From positions 2,647,001-2,711,000 of the forward strand of contig NC_052407.1 of the NCBI RefSeq assembly GCF_009389715.1: a stretch of 64,000 bases of DNA, written 5' to 3'. Below the pieces are notes generated by a model. It made no database searches. It was not told the origin of the DNA and worked only from the letters and a program-made list of their open reading frames with translations. Shown one piece after another: positions 1-11,900 of the stretch. How positions within the stretch are numbered: the stretch's first letter is position 1; the number at the start of each line of letters is the position of its first letter. This DNA comes from Phoenix dactylifera (lineage: Eukaryota; Streptophyta; Magnoliopsida; Arecales; Arecaceae). The translations under genes and the position numbers were made by a program.

Positions 1-320
1 CAACAAGTATTATTATTGTGATTAGTGGTATTACTATTTTTAGTATTATCACAATTATTAGTACAATTACTATTATTAGTATTATTACTATTATTAGTAT
101 TATAACTATTTTAGTATTATTGCTATTATTAGTATTACTATTAGTATTATTACTATCACTAGTACTATTACTATTATTAGCACTATTACTATTATTAGTA
201 CTATTAATATTATTAGTACCATTACTATAATTAGTATTATTACTATCATTAGTATTAATACTATTATTGGTATTGTTATTATTTTTAGTTTTATTACTAT
301 TATTAGTACTATTACTATTT
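1..320. repeat. TTA/ATT-rich microsatellite, left half
   Basis: Interrupted trinucleotide repeat built from tatta, ctatta and gtatta units. The same array resumes at 1897 on the other side of the Harbinger-type element, so it is one array split by an insertion. The open frames across it are low-complexity Ile/Leu strings and are not genes. Confidence 0.9.
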
Positions 321-323
321 TTA

Positions 324-1893
324 GGCCCTGTTTGGGGGAGCTGTTGGCAGTAGAGCTGTTGAAAGTAGAGCTGTTGGAAGTAGAGCTGTCTGAAGTAGAG
401 CTGTTATAAAAAGCTGTTTGTTGTTTGGTAACTACATTCGTAAAGTGCTGTGGTACTTTATTTTGTGTTTGGTAAACAAACTGAGAAAGTACTTTTATAT
501 GACAAAATTACCATAAAGGACATTGCATAGTGTTATACAACAGAACATAATAAAACATAACATAAATCAATACATAAATATACGATATAATATAATATTA
601 TTGTAATATAAAATAATATTATGTTAATATAGCATAATAGTAATATAATTATTAGAGTAAATTAATATTTGGTAATATAACATAATATTAAATTATTTAA
701 CATAACATATTAATGTATTATGATATAATGTAATATATATTATATTTATAGTATAATACAATAATAAAAGTATAAAATATTATAATTATTAGTATAAATT
801 AATTTCTCATAATATAACATAATATTAAATTATCTAAAATAACATATTAATGTATTATAATATAATGTAATATAATACAATATTTATAGTATAATACAAT
901 AATAAAGGTATAAAATATTATAATTAATATTATAAATTAATTTTTCATAATATAACATAATATTAAATTATTTAAAATAACATATTAATGTATTATAATG
1001 TAATGTACTATAATATAATATTTATAGTATAATACAATAATAAAGATATAAAATATTATAATTATTAGTATAAATTAATTTTTCATAATATAACATAATA
1101 TTAAATTATTTAACATAACATATTAATGTATTATGATATAATATAATATGATATTATATTTATAGTATAATACAAAAATAAAGGTATAAAATATTATAAT
1201 TATTAGTATAAATTAATTTTCCATAATATAAAATAATATTAAATTATTTAACATAACATATTAATGTATTATGATATAATATAATATGATATTATATTTA
1301 TAGTATAATACAAAAATAAAGGTATAAAATATTATAATTATTAGTATAAAATAATTTTCCATAATAATTTTCCATAATTTCCCATAAAATAATTTTTTGC
1401 GGTCCAGGGGCTCTTCTTCGTGGTCCACGCTCGAGGAGGACCTCAGTGTGGGTCGCGAGGTTGATGATAAAAAAAAAAACAATAGATTGATTTTGGAAGG
1501 TATGAAAAAGGATTAAAATTTTTTTCTTCTAAAATGTGGTTCAAGAGATGCATACAAAAATTGAAAAGAAAAATACATTTTCTTATGGAAGGGAGTCTGA
1601 CGGCTTGGGTTCTTGGCTCCAGCAGATTTTTAGGTTTATATAGGGATAAACTATGTAATTATGTTATTTTAATATGGGCATTTTTGTCAAAAATACAGCT
1701 TTCCAAAAAAGCTGAAACAGCTTCCTCCCAAAAGCTCCAAATTGGAGTTTCCTTCCAAAAGCTGTTTTCAGCTTCCCGCAAAAGCTGAAACAGCATTTTG
1801 AAAAATTTACCAAACACAGTTTTTCATCTAAAAGTACTTTTGGAGGGCCAGAAAGTGCTTTCTGGGCCTCCAAAAGCTCCCCCAAACAGGGCC
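324..1893. mobile_element. H1: non-autonomous PIF/Harbinger-type element, 1570 bp
   Basis: The ends are perfect inverted repeats, GGCCCTGTTTGGGGGAGCT at the left and its complement at the right, flanked by the 3-bp duplication TTA (321-323 and 1894-1896). A 3-bp TTA/TAA target and a GGCCCTGTTTGG-like terminus are hallmarks of PIF/Harbinger (Tourist-type) elements. The left subterminal region repeats short gtagagctgtt motifs. No transposase frame is visible, so it must be mobilised in trans. The interior holds an AT-rich tandem array (681-1370). The family recurs at 3133, 4946, 5476, 32372 and 63191. Confidence 0.85.
681..1370. repeat. AT-rich tandem array, about 138-bp unit, five copies
   Basis: The motif cataatatta starts near 681, 818, 956 and 1094, with a variant copy near 1232, giving units of 137-138 bp. 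Each unit carries the same string of AT-rich words (aacatattaatgtatta, ttatagtataataca). The array lies inside H1; other family members carry one or two units. Confidence 0.75.
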
Positions 1894-1896
1894 TTA

Positions 1897-2149
1897 GTAA
1901 TGTTATTAGTACTATTATTAGTACTACTATTATGATTACTATTATTACTATTTTTAGAATTATTACTATTATTAGTGTTATCACTATTATTATTACTATT
2001 ACCAGATTTTACTATTATTAGTTTTATTACTATTGTTAGTATTATTACTATTATTAGTATTGTTAGTATTATTAGTAGTATTATTATTAATAGTACAATA
2101 TTACTACAATGTAATAATATTATTATAATTATAATATATAATATAATAT
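1897..2149. repeat. TTA/ATT-rich microsatellite, right half
   Basis: Continuation of the array at 1-320 after H1, grading into an AT-only stretch before the LTR-like sequence at 2150. Confidence 0.85.
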
Positions 2150-2956
2150 GTTGGGGTTGAAATTTAGCCTGAGTGTGACTATGCTGGAGGAAGCTGAGAA
2201 GATGCCGACCAGGATGGAGAAAGAGGGCCACCTCCTGTGCTCCGGGGTACCTGCACAAAGCCTTAGCCGGAGATTCCAGCGAAGGCCCTCCGATGGCTAA
2301 GTTAGAGTTGATCCAGCATTTTTTGGAAAAAAAAGTTCCTAAGTGTTTTTGATATGGCTTATCTATAGTCCTCACAAGGGTGCCCAAGTGGCTGTGATAT
2401 GGTCCATTCTCATCATGGGAGAAGATGGTCTTGGCTAGGTGGCATGTAGCCAAGGTCAGGGCTCGCTTGAGGCACACAGTTTAGGCAGTCCTTATGCACA
2501 GTATGGTGTTGGTTGGTGTGGTAGGGTATGGCTCTTGGCAGGTGTGGCAGCCTGACAGGGTATGGCTCTTGGCAGCAAGTATGGCTGGGGCAATAAGGCA
2601 TGATTCTTGGTTGGCATGTCATGGTGTGGCCAGCAAGCAATGGTTCGTGGAAAGGAGCTGGCTAGGCTAAGATGTTCGTTTACATGTGCAAGCGTGGGCG
2701 CGCGTGCAGGTGCGGCTGCGAGTGAGTTCGGACAGGCTTGGAGGCTGCGGCATGTGCTTGGCGAGGTCGGCTCGGCCTTCGGCGGAGGCTAAGGTCAGCC
2801 TAACCTCTGGTCAAGGTCAACTCGGCCTTTGGCAGGGTTCGAGGTCGGTCTAGCTCTCAGCGGGATTGAGGCCTGGCCTGCTCGGCTCTAAGGTTTGCTC
2901 GGCAGGAATTGGGTGGTTCCATGCTAGAGCAAGACGATCCATTTTGCCTCCCATCA
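2150..2956 (-). mobile_element. Gypsy-like LTR fragment with adjacent polypurine tract
   Basis: Read on the - strand, the segment starts TGATGGGAGG at 2956 and ends CAACCCCAACA at 2150, so it has TG...CA ends. Immediately upstream on that strand (2957-2972) is a purine-rich AAAGTCGAGGGGCAAA tract, in the position of a polypurine tract before a 3' LTR. The base composition is much richer in G+C than the flanks. I see no gag or pol frame; the internal domain is reduced to about 170 bp before H2. The family call is an inference from LTR style. Confidence 0.4.
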
Positions 2957-3132
2957 TTTGCCCCTCGACTTTCGAGTTCGAGTCATTTTTTTTAGCTTGA
3001 GTGAAGGAAGTAGCCGAGTTGTCGGTTGTCTTGTGCTACAGCCAAATGTTCGTGAAGGTGTGTATGCCGTGTAGGGTGCACCTCTTGTATCATTAGAGCT
3101 AATGCTTCAGGCTGAGCTTCTCAAGCCGAGCT
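2957..3132 (-). other. Short residual retroelement interior
   Basis: The sequence lies between the putative LTR and the truncated end of H2. It contains the polypurine-like tract next to 2956 and no recognisable coding sequence. Confidence 0.3.
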
Positions 3133-4942
3133 TGAGAGAAGCTCCATTTTGGAGCTTTCCGAAAAAGCTATTTTGAGCTTTGTTGGAAAGCTATTTTTGA
3201 CCAAAATACCCATAATAAAATATAACAAGTACATACTTTGTTCCTTTATAAACCCAAAAATTTGCTGGAGCCCTAACGATGAACTCTAGCCGTGGATCAA
3301 ACTCCCTTCCGTGCAAGAAAATGTATTCTTATTTTTATTTTTGTATACATCTTTTGGATCATGTTTTAGGAGAATTTTTTTTAAATATAATATTATATTA
3401 CATTATATCATAATACATTAATATGTTATGTTAAATAATTTAATATTATGTTATATTATGAAAAATTAATTTACGCTAATAATTATAATATTTTATACCT
3501 TTATTATTATATTATACTATAAATATAATATTTTATTACATTATATCATAATACATTAATATGTTATGTTAAATAATTTAATATTATATTAAATTATTAT
3601 GCTATAATATACAAAGTTATATTACTATATTATAATAATATTATATTACATTATAGTAATATTATACTATACTATATATTTATGTATTAATATATGTTAT
3701 ATTTTATTATGCTTTGTTGTATAATACTATGCAATGTCGTTTATGGTAATTTTGTTATACAAAAGTAATTTCTCAGGGGGCGTTTGGTATGGGGTGATCG
3801 TCTCAGGATCAATGGTGATGTGGGTGGAGGTGATGAGATCACCGCGTTTGGTTGTACCACGGTGATCCTACGTGGCGGTGATCTTAAATCACTTCCACTC
3901 CTCAAATCACCCCCCAACTCAGTGATAGGATATCCGTTCTTGAGGTCGGAAATCCAAGATCACCCCAGGGCAGTGATCCTGGGTTAAAAGTTAAAGATAA
4001 AAATACCCCTCAAGTTAGCAAAAAAATTGATATATCAATATACCATCAACATATTATGTCAATGTTATATATATATATAATATTATGTTGATATTATATA
4101 GTATATTAATGATATAAATTATATTATAATATATTACTAATCATATTATTTTGCTATTATTATTGAAGGATAATTTTAAATTATAGTAGAAATATATTAT
4201 TATATTTTATATTTATATAATGAAAATATTTAATATATTACTATATTACTCCTTTTTACCTTATTTTTCTAATCAAAATAATTATTAGTATTAAAAAAAT
4301 CTATTATAAGTATAAATAAAAATATTGATTCTATAATGAAAAATAACATATTTTTATAAGATAAATAATTTATAGGAGTAATAAATATATTTTTATAGAA
4401 TATATTAATAATTAATATATTGATAAATATATTAATATTTTATTATAATATATTTTATATGATTAATAAATATATGATAAGGGCTACTAAAAGTAGAATA
4501 TATGATAAAATTATGGAGCTATTATAAAAATTAGCATATTGACTTATATTTTTAAATCATGAGAATTAAAAATACATAAAAAATCCATCTAAGATATATT
4601 AGGGGTATTTGTGGTATTATGTGGTCAGTGATTTTGGATTTCCGTACCATACTAAACAAGTTACTCATGGATATCCGGGGATTTTTAATCACTAGACTAT
4701 GGCCTACCAAACATATTGATCTTAGATCACTGGAGATCAAATCACCCCAGTATTCGAATCACCGTGGTGATCCTGTTGGGGTTACCAAACGCCCCCTCAA
4801 TTTGTTTAGCAAACACATGTTAAAGTGCCACAATACTTTAGAAATGTAGTTACCAAATAGCAAACAACTTTTTATAAATGCTCTACTTTAGAAAGCTCTA
4901 TTTCTAAAAACTCTACTACCAACAGCTCTCCTAAATAGGGCC
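3133..4942 (-). mobile_element. H2: Harbinger-type element, reverse orientation, left-truncated and interrupted by H5
   Basis: The left part (3133-3775) matches the complement of the right end of H1, including the gagaagctccatttt and aatttgctggagcc segments. The right part (4797-4942) resumes with the complement of the gtagagctgtt end and finishes AGCTCTCCTAAATAGGGCC. About 150 bp of its outer left end, including the inverted repeat, is missing. H5 (3776-4796) sits inside it. Confidence 0.7.
3776..4796. mobile_element. H5: TIR element inside H2, 1021 bp
   Basis: Ends GGGGGCGTTTGGTA and its exact complement TACCAAACGCCCCC, flanked by TCA on both sides (3773-3775, 4797-4799). Subterminal ggtgatc/gatcacc motifs are repeated near both ends. 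The 3-bp duplication and GGCGTTTGG terminus fit a second Harbinger/Tourist-like family. The interior is AT-rich with no coding potential. Confidence 0.8.
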
Positions 4943-4945
4943 TAA

Positions 4946-6434
4946 GGCTCCGTCTGGAAAAGCTTTTGGAGGGCCAAAAAATACTTTCTGACCCTCCAAA
5001 AGCATTTTTAAATAAAATTGAGGTGTTTGGTAAAATTTTTGGAAAGTTGTTTTAGTTTTTTCAGAAAGCTAAAACAACTTTTTGGGAGAGGCTCCAAAAT
5101 AATTCAGAAAGGTAAATGGAGCTTCTCTCAAAAAGCATTTTTACGAATTGTCGAAAAACTATTTTGAGTTATAATATTTTTTTGGACCAAAATACCATAA
5201 TAAAATATAATAATTACACAAAATATTTCTTTATAATAATATTTTATACCTTTATTATTGTATTATATTGTAAATATAATATTATATTACATTATATCAT
5301 AATACATTAATATGTTATGTTAAATAATTTAATATTATATTAAATTATTATGCTATAGTATATAATATTATATTACTATATTATAATAATATTATGTTAT
5401 ATTAATATTATACTATATTATATATTTATGTATTAATATATTTATATTTTATCATGTTCTGTTGTATACTATTATGACTATATTTGGGAAACTGTTGGCA
5501 GTAGAGCTTTTGAAAGTAGAACTGTTGGAAGTAGAGCTTTTATAAAAAGCTATTTGCTGTTTGGCAACTACATTTCTAAAGTGATGTGGTACTTTAACAT
5601 GTATTTGGTAAAGAAACTAATAAAGTAATTTTGTATGACAAAATTACCATATTATTATAGTATTATATAACAGAGCATAATAAAATATAACATATATTAA
5701 TACATAAATATATGATATAGTATAATATTACTGTAATGTAATATAATATTATTATAATATAGTAATATAACATTATATACTATAGCATAATAATTTAACA
5801 TAATATTAAATTATCTAACATAATATATTAATGTATTATGATATAATATAATATAATATTATATTTATAGTATAATACAATAATAGGAAATAAGAATATC
5901 TTTTTTTTGCACGGAAGGAAATTTGATCCACGGCTAGGATTCTTTGTTAGGATTCCAACAGATTTTTAGATTTATAAAGGAAAAAAGTATGGAATTGTTA
6001 TATTTTATTATGGCTATTTTGGTCAAAAAAACAGCTTTCCGACAAAGCTCAAAACAATTTTTTCGGAAAACTCCAAAATGGAGCTTCTCCCAAAAAGCTA
6101 TTTTTAGCTTTCTGGAAAAGCTAAAATAGTTTTTCAAAATTTTTAGCAAACACCTTTTTTTTATCCAAAAATACTTTTGGAGGGCCAGAAGGTACTTTTT
6201 GGCCCTCTAAAAGCTCTCCAAACAGGATCTATGTAATGTTCTTTGTGGTCATTTTATCATACCCAAAATATTTTCTTAGTTTGTTTACGAAACATATGTT
6301 AAAGTTTCACAATATATTAAAAATATGATTACTAATTAAGAAACAACATTTTGTAAAAGTTTTATTTCTAAAAATTTTATTTAAAAAGGCACTACTTTCA
6401 AAGATTCTACTGCAAATGGCTTTCCAAATGGGAA
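4946..6434 (-). mobile_element. H3: Harbinger-type element interrupted by H4
   Basis: Left end GGCTCCGTCTGGAAAAGC and right end near GGCTTTCCAAATGGGAA are degenerate family termini, flanked by TAA on both sides (4943-4945, 6435-6437). Removing H4 restores the family sequence across the junction (attat joined to gtaatgttctttgtggtc matches gcaatgtcgtttatggt in H2). The left TAA is shared with the end of H2, so the two elements abut at one target. Confidence 0.7.
5476..6229 (+). mobile_element. H4: Harbinger-type element nested in H3, about 754 bp
   Basis: The left end gactatatttgggaaactg and right end agctctccaaacaggatc are family termini, flanked by TAT (5473-5475, 6230-6232). The interior keeps one 138-bp-type unit and the aaaagctgaaa/cagcttt subterminal pattern of H1. 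Confidence 0.7.
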
Positions 6435-6588
6435 TAAGTCGTAATTAAAAATATTTTTGTTCACGCGCACGACACAACTCTACCCAAAATAAAGGCGCTT
6501 CAAAGCCGCACCGTGAACCCGATGTCGAAAACGCAAGCCGCCGGTTGTTGATTTTTCTGAAGGGCACCAAATCAACAGACGAAAGACC

Positions 6589-6595
6589 TATAAAA
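6589..6595 (+). promoter_or_regulatory. TATA box of the FLK-like gene
   Basis: TATAAAA lies about 120 bp before the first splice donor. Transcription probably starts near 6620. H3 ends at 6434, so the space between transposon and TATA box is about 155 bp. Confidence 0.5.
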
Positions 6596-6619
6596 ACAGA
6601 CAAGAACCACTGGCTCTGG

Positions 6620-6717
6620 AAATCCAGCTGCGGCCGCCCTCTCACCCCTGAAACCCTTCCTACCATTCGTCGTGATCGCGTGCGGCCCCGCCATCGACAG
6701 CACCTCTCCCAAAACCC
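6620..6717 (+). other. FLK: Non-coding first exon (5' UTR) of the FLK-like gene
   Basis: The exon ends at a strong donor, CCC then GTAAGTATC. It has no start codon in frame with the coding exon. It is GC-rich, unlike the AT-rich DNA around it. The 5' limit is estimated from the TATA box. The following intron (6718-8932) places the start codon in exon 2. Confidence 0.5.
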
Positions 6718-7472
6718 GTAAGTATCAAGAACCCAGAAGAAATTTCCTGGCTCGTTCTAGGGTTCTGTGGATTTCTAGGGTTAAAATTTTAATTTGGGTT
6801 TCGGCAAGGTTAAATAGAGATATCTAGGGTTTGTTTGGCGCTTTGGTGTGATCTTGCTTGTTGTCTTTCTATTTCTTGATCTTTTCTCGCACTGATTCAT
6901 GTTTGGTTGGTTTTATGTGGATTAATGGGTCAATCTTTGGATTCATGGGTTTTTTCTCTATGCACAGTGTTTTATGTTAGAGGTTTTAGATTTGTATTGC
7001 TTTCTTATACTCTAAGATGCTCTCTGCCTCTGAAAAGATAAGGAATATACACCGAAATCATATACAGCATTAATTTCACGGTTCCTGAGAAGCCAATATA
7101 AAGACTGAATCTTGGATAATGTTAATCAAGAACAAGAAATAATTGATGAAATCTGCTAACAATGCGTAATTTAAAATTTTTAGGGTCAAAAAGGGTTATT
7201 TTTTTTGACCTTACTGATGAAATCTACGATGGTTCATTGGAATATCAGGTAGTATACTGGTCTTTATTGAAAGAGTAGAATAGGCTCATCATCTGATGCA
7301 GAACCGATGCAAGAGGGATAAAATAAATGGGAAAAGCAGGGATTCATAGGTTTCAAGAACTAGTGGAAAGGAAAGAGAGGTCTATGTCAATTTAGGCCAA
7401 AAACTTCTCCATAGGTCGTGGACTTGGGTTCTGGTTTTGGTGAACTACTCGTTTCACCTAATGCTTAGCATT

Positions 7473-7800
7473 ACACTCCGCATCCTAATGGAATTCATCA
7501 CTTGTTAACAAACGTATAGAAAGAAAGATGATGTCTGGCTTATTCTGAAATACAACTTTGCCAAGCCACGTGGTCAGACCACGTTTGTAGACAGCTGCAT
7601 GAAACTTGTTCAATATTTTCAATTATAATTATTTGTACACTCCGCATCCTAATGGAAGTCATCACTTGTTAATGAACGTATAGAAAGAAAGATGATGCCT
7701 GGTTTATTCTGAAATACAACTTTGCCAAGCTATGTGGTCAGACCACACTAGTAGACAGATACATGAAACTTGCTCAATATTTCCAATTATAATTATTTAT
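7473..7800 (+). repeat. Tandem duplication of 164 bp in FLK intron 1
   Basis: Two copies begin acactccgcatcctaatgga at 7473 and 7637 and differ at scattered bases. No coding potential. Confidence 0.85.
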
Positions 7801-8943
7801 TATGCCGTTTCAGATATTTCTGTTGTTAATGATATCAAATTGCTCAGAAGGAATGAATGTTTAATGCAGCTGGAAGCTTTGATTATAAGCAGGTTTTTAG
7901 CATGCTATGGTGTTCTAGCATCTGACTTGTTCTGACAAACAATTCCCCAAGTTCTTATAGTGCATATAATTCCTCCCTATTGTTTGATATTAGATCTATA
8001 TCAAATCCTTTTCTGTGGCATCTCTGATACCGAGCCTAGTTTGATGGGATCACATTGCAAATTCTTAGATGAATGAGAAGCTCCTAAGTTTTGGGTTATT
8101 CTACAAGCAAGAAATGTCTAGGTAATTCACATGAAATTCATGCTGTTTCTAACCAGTCTTTGCGGTTGGGCAAGATTATGGAATTGTTACCACTTTTCAG
8201 CCGACAATATCCTGTATGTGTCATAATTTGGTTATTTTCCCTTTTTTTGTTTAATGTTCAATCAAGGATGTATTAATCCATGACATATAAAGATGCACCT
8301 TTCATGTAACGACTGATATAGGTAGGGGAATTGAGAAAATCATGAAGAAACTAGAGGAGATATAGATGGACAATATGCATAAGATTTGAATCTTCTTGCT
8401 AACTTTTATGATGCAGTCTTGATTAGGTATGAACAGAGGCTGGAATTATATATTGCAGTCCTGCATTAGCTGGGGGTTGATGCTTGTAGATACCCGTATG
8501 GTTTATAGTATTTTAGTGAGTAGTGATTATAAATATGAATAGCTGTGCTAGCTTCTTCATGTCCAATTGCTTATTGATTCTTTTAACAAAATCAGTAATT
8601 TTGCTTTGCAATTCCTGGCCAAACAAAGTACAGAACATATCTTCATCAAAATGCTGACCATGTTGTCCTCTCCGGGGGCTTACATATATTATGATGAAAG
8701 GTCTAATGATAAAAAAAAGTTTGTAATAAGCACGAATAGTTTCAGTCTTTTTCACATCCTTATGCTTATTGGATTTTTCCTGAGACTGTTCATATTTTGG
8801 CATGATCTTAACTTTGGAAGCATTGAGCAAAAACCAGATTTTACTTTGAAATTATTATTTTTAACTTGTAATTATTCACTTTTTTTTTTGTAATTGCAAA
8901 TCATTAATTGATGAGAGATATCCCTCTTTCAGCTCCAAACATT

Positions 8944-11900
8944 ATGGATGCACATGAGGAAAATTTGGCTGAGCAAGACATGGCTGGAGCAACTGGGAAC
9001 TCGGACAATGAGAATCAAGGACAGGTTGATAATTTGGGAGCTGAAGTTAGTGAAAAGAGGTGGCCTGGGTGGCCTGGAGAGAATGTTTTTCGAATACTAG
9101 TTCCTGCTCATAAAGTAGGTGGTATAATTGGCCGCAAGGGAGAGTCTATCAAAAGAATGTGCGAGGAATCAAGAGCTCGTATAAAGATTCTTGATGGTCC
9201 TCCTGGCTCACCAGAAAGAGCGGTAAGTGACTTGGTTATATTTCTGTACTTGAGTGGACAGTTCTATACTTATTACGAGCATAGAACTTTAGTTTAGTCA
9301 AATAGAGGCCACAAAGGCATCATTGCAGTCTCTTCTGCAAGACAATATTTCAGACCCTTATGCAGTCAGTCAATGACCAGTAAAATTGAGTTTGTTATAT
9401 GGAAAACTTTATGATCAAAAATTTCAGCATCCATTCTCTTTTCTTTTTGTTACAACTTTAGAATCTTTCCGTTTTGCACCGTATAATGAATCAATCACCA
9501 TATGCACTTTAATACATTCTAGATATGGAAGGAAAATGTCCTTTTATTCCTTGTTGCCTGCTCTATGATTGTATAAAAACATGCATCATTAGATACACAT
9601 AAAACAACAAACTACATATGTTTTAAGGCCATGATTTTATGCACTCACTATACTTGGTGATATGCTTATGTCCTTATGCTAAATATGGTTTTTTTCCCTC
9701 AATTCACCAATAATTACCTCATCATCAAGTTGATTATATTTGATTCTCTTTTTGCATGTGAGAATGCTCTTGTGGGGGGACACAAGCTAGAAAGTTCTCA
9801 TATCTATCCTTTCTTATTAATCGGGCAAGGATATCTTGTCTCTCAGTTTATCCTTGTTGAAAAGTTCACAAGTCTCTTCTCACTGTGTTTAGATATTATA
9901 ATGAGTTTGATTGTTTGCTTTAACATGATGCAAATCTTGCTGAAATGAACTTGAATCACAGAATTCCATGGTTGCAAGAAACTTTAAGTTACAAATTCTG
10001 AGTATACATTTAATCTGACACAAGCAGACTGATTTAAGTCAGTAAATTGTAAAGATGTATTCTTTGATTTATTCATTTTTTTATTATTTGTGGACTATAG
10101 GACAACATGAATAATTTTTTAGGGTATTAGATAACTATGGCTGGTGAATGAACTCATGGAATCAGAAGGATTTTTTGATGTGGAACATGACAATTTAGTT
10201 TCCTATGAGCTTTGCGTAGTGAAATTTGAAAAATTTAGTCTGATTTTGTTTTGGAAGGAATATATTGTTAGGAATTTTTCTATATTTTTTGCTTAGTCAT
10301 TTGTCTTTTTTTTTTTTTTTTCAAATTCCCAGATTTCTTGAATTTCACCTCTCAAAGATTTTGCTTGGTTTACACACACACACACACATATATGTTTATA
10401 TAATGATTGTAAAATTCATTGTTTCCTCAAATTTCTGGAATGAAATATCTAAGTGCTTCAAAATTCAAATGCGTCTCAATATTCACAAAGACAAGTTCTA
10501 TCTTGTGAAAACCCTTTTAGATGATCTACTATGTCGACGCAAGCGACCTCATTTCTGTTGACTCAAGGAAAAAAAAAGAAGACATCTGTACGCGTTTATT
10601 TGCGTTATGACCTAACAAACAGATGCTCAGTAATAGGTTCAAATCAGTTCCATCTGAAATGGCCTCTCTTAATCTTGATATTTTGTTTAAGCTTTTGCTG
10701 AAGAAGCTTTAAATCTGGCAAGGGAATTTCTTTGAACTAAAGTAGTTGGGGCCTTCCAGTTGTGTCCAAAAATGACCATTTTATCTTCATTCTTCAGCAT
10801 TCCTTCTGAAACGCTTTTTTTTTTTTTTACATTTTTCACTGTCAGTGGATCCCTTATTTCCATCCAGCCCTTATCATTCTTTTTTCCTTCAGGTTGTAAG
10901 CATTCGTGTTCCCAATTTTGCAACATCTAAACTGGAGCATTTTTTTGATTCTTTATGTGATTTATTATCTCCATTGTCATTTTTTTCCCTTTTGGATACA
11001 CATAAAGTAGGCCTTCCATCTGGTTTATACTGCTTCATGACATAGAAATTGATATCACAGAATTTGCAACTGATGGCTTTTCATGCGATTAAGGAAAGAC
11101 CACTACTTTTCTTGAGGGTTGTGCTAAGTAGATTTGCCAGTATGCCTTTTTTTCATATAGCCTAATAATTATTACTACGTGAGAAATGATTAATGATGAG
11201 TCTCACAATGAAATGCCAATTATAGCACCTGTAATCTTTCCAACGACAATTGTATCTGAATTTTTGACACAGAAACTAAATATTAATTAACATCTTGGTC
11301 CCAAAGTTACTGACTAGTTAAGTTTGTATAGATAAGATATGATACTCAGATGCTTTGTAACCACATTAATAATCAAAAGGGAGAATAATATCACCTAAAA
11401 CATTCCACGAACATTCCAACTTTACCACCTTCCATCACAATAACGAAATGAATCTTTGCAGGTTCTGTCTGCAGAGCTAAGGCAACAAATCAAATCACCA
11501 CTGTGAATCCAAAATAGAAGAAGAAAGGTTCAGTTTGCAATGATCAGTCTTTGAGCACCAGTGCTGCAAATTTGGTCTAAGCCCTTTCTATGTTTTGTTG
11601 GATGAACATCCTTGCCAAGAAGCTCCACATACCATCTGGTAACTTCAATCCCAGTTGACTAAATTTTTAACACTTGGGCTAATTCATTGAACAAATTTGG
11701 TAAAAGCAAAAGGGGCATAATTGCAAGGGAAACTACTTGATGGCATTGTAGATGTAACCTATATATTGGTGGCAGAGATACTTAATATTTACCAAAAGTT
11801 TTTTTGTCTTCATTGAGTAAAAATAATAAACACTTAACCTATGAAATAAGAAATGAGAATTCTTAAATGCCATTTATCAACATGCTTTCTATCATTGTAT

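Noticed and set aside
1824..2477. 217-codon frame on the - strand
   Set aside because: It runs through an LTR fragment, the microsatellite and H1; it has no single coherent content.
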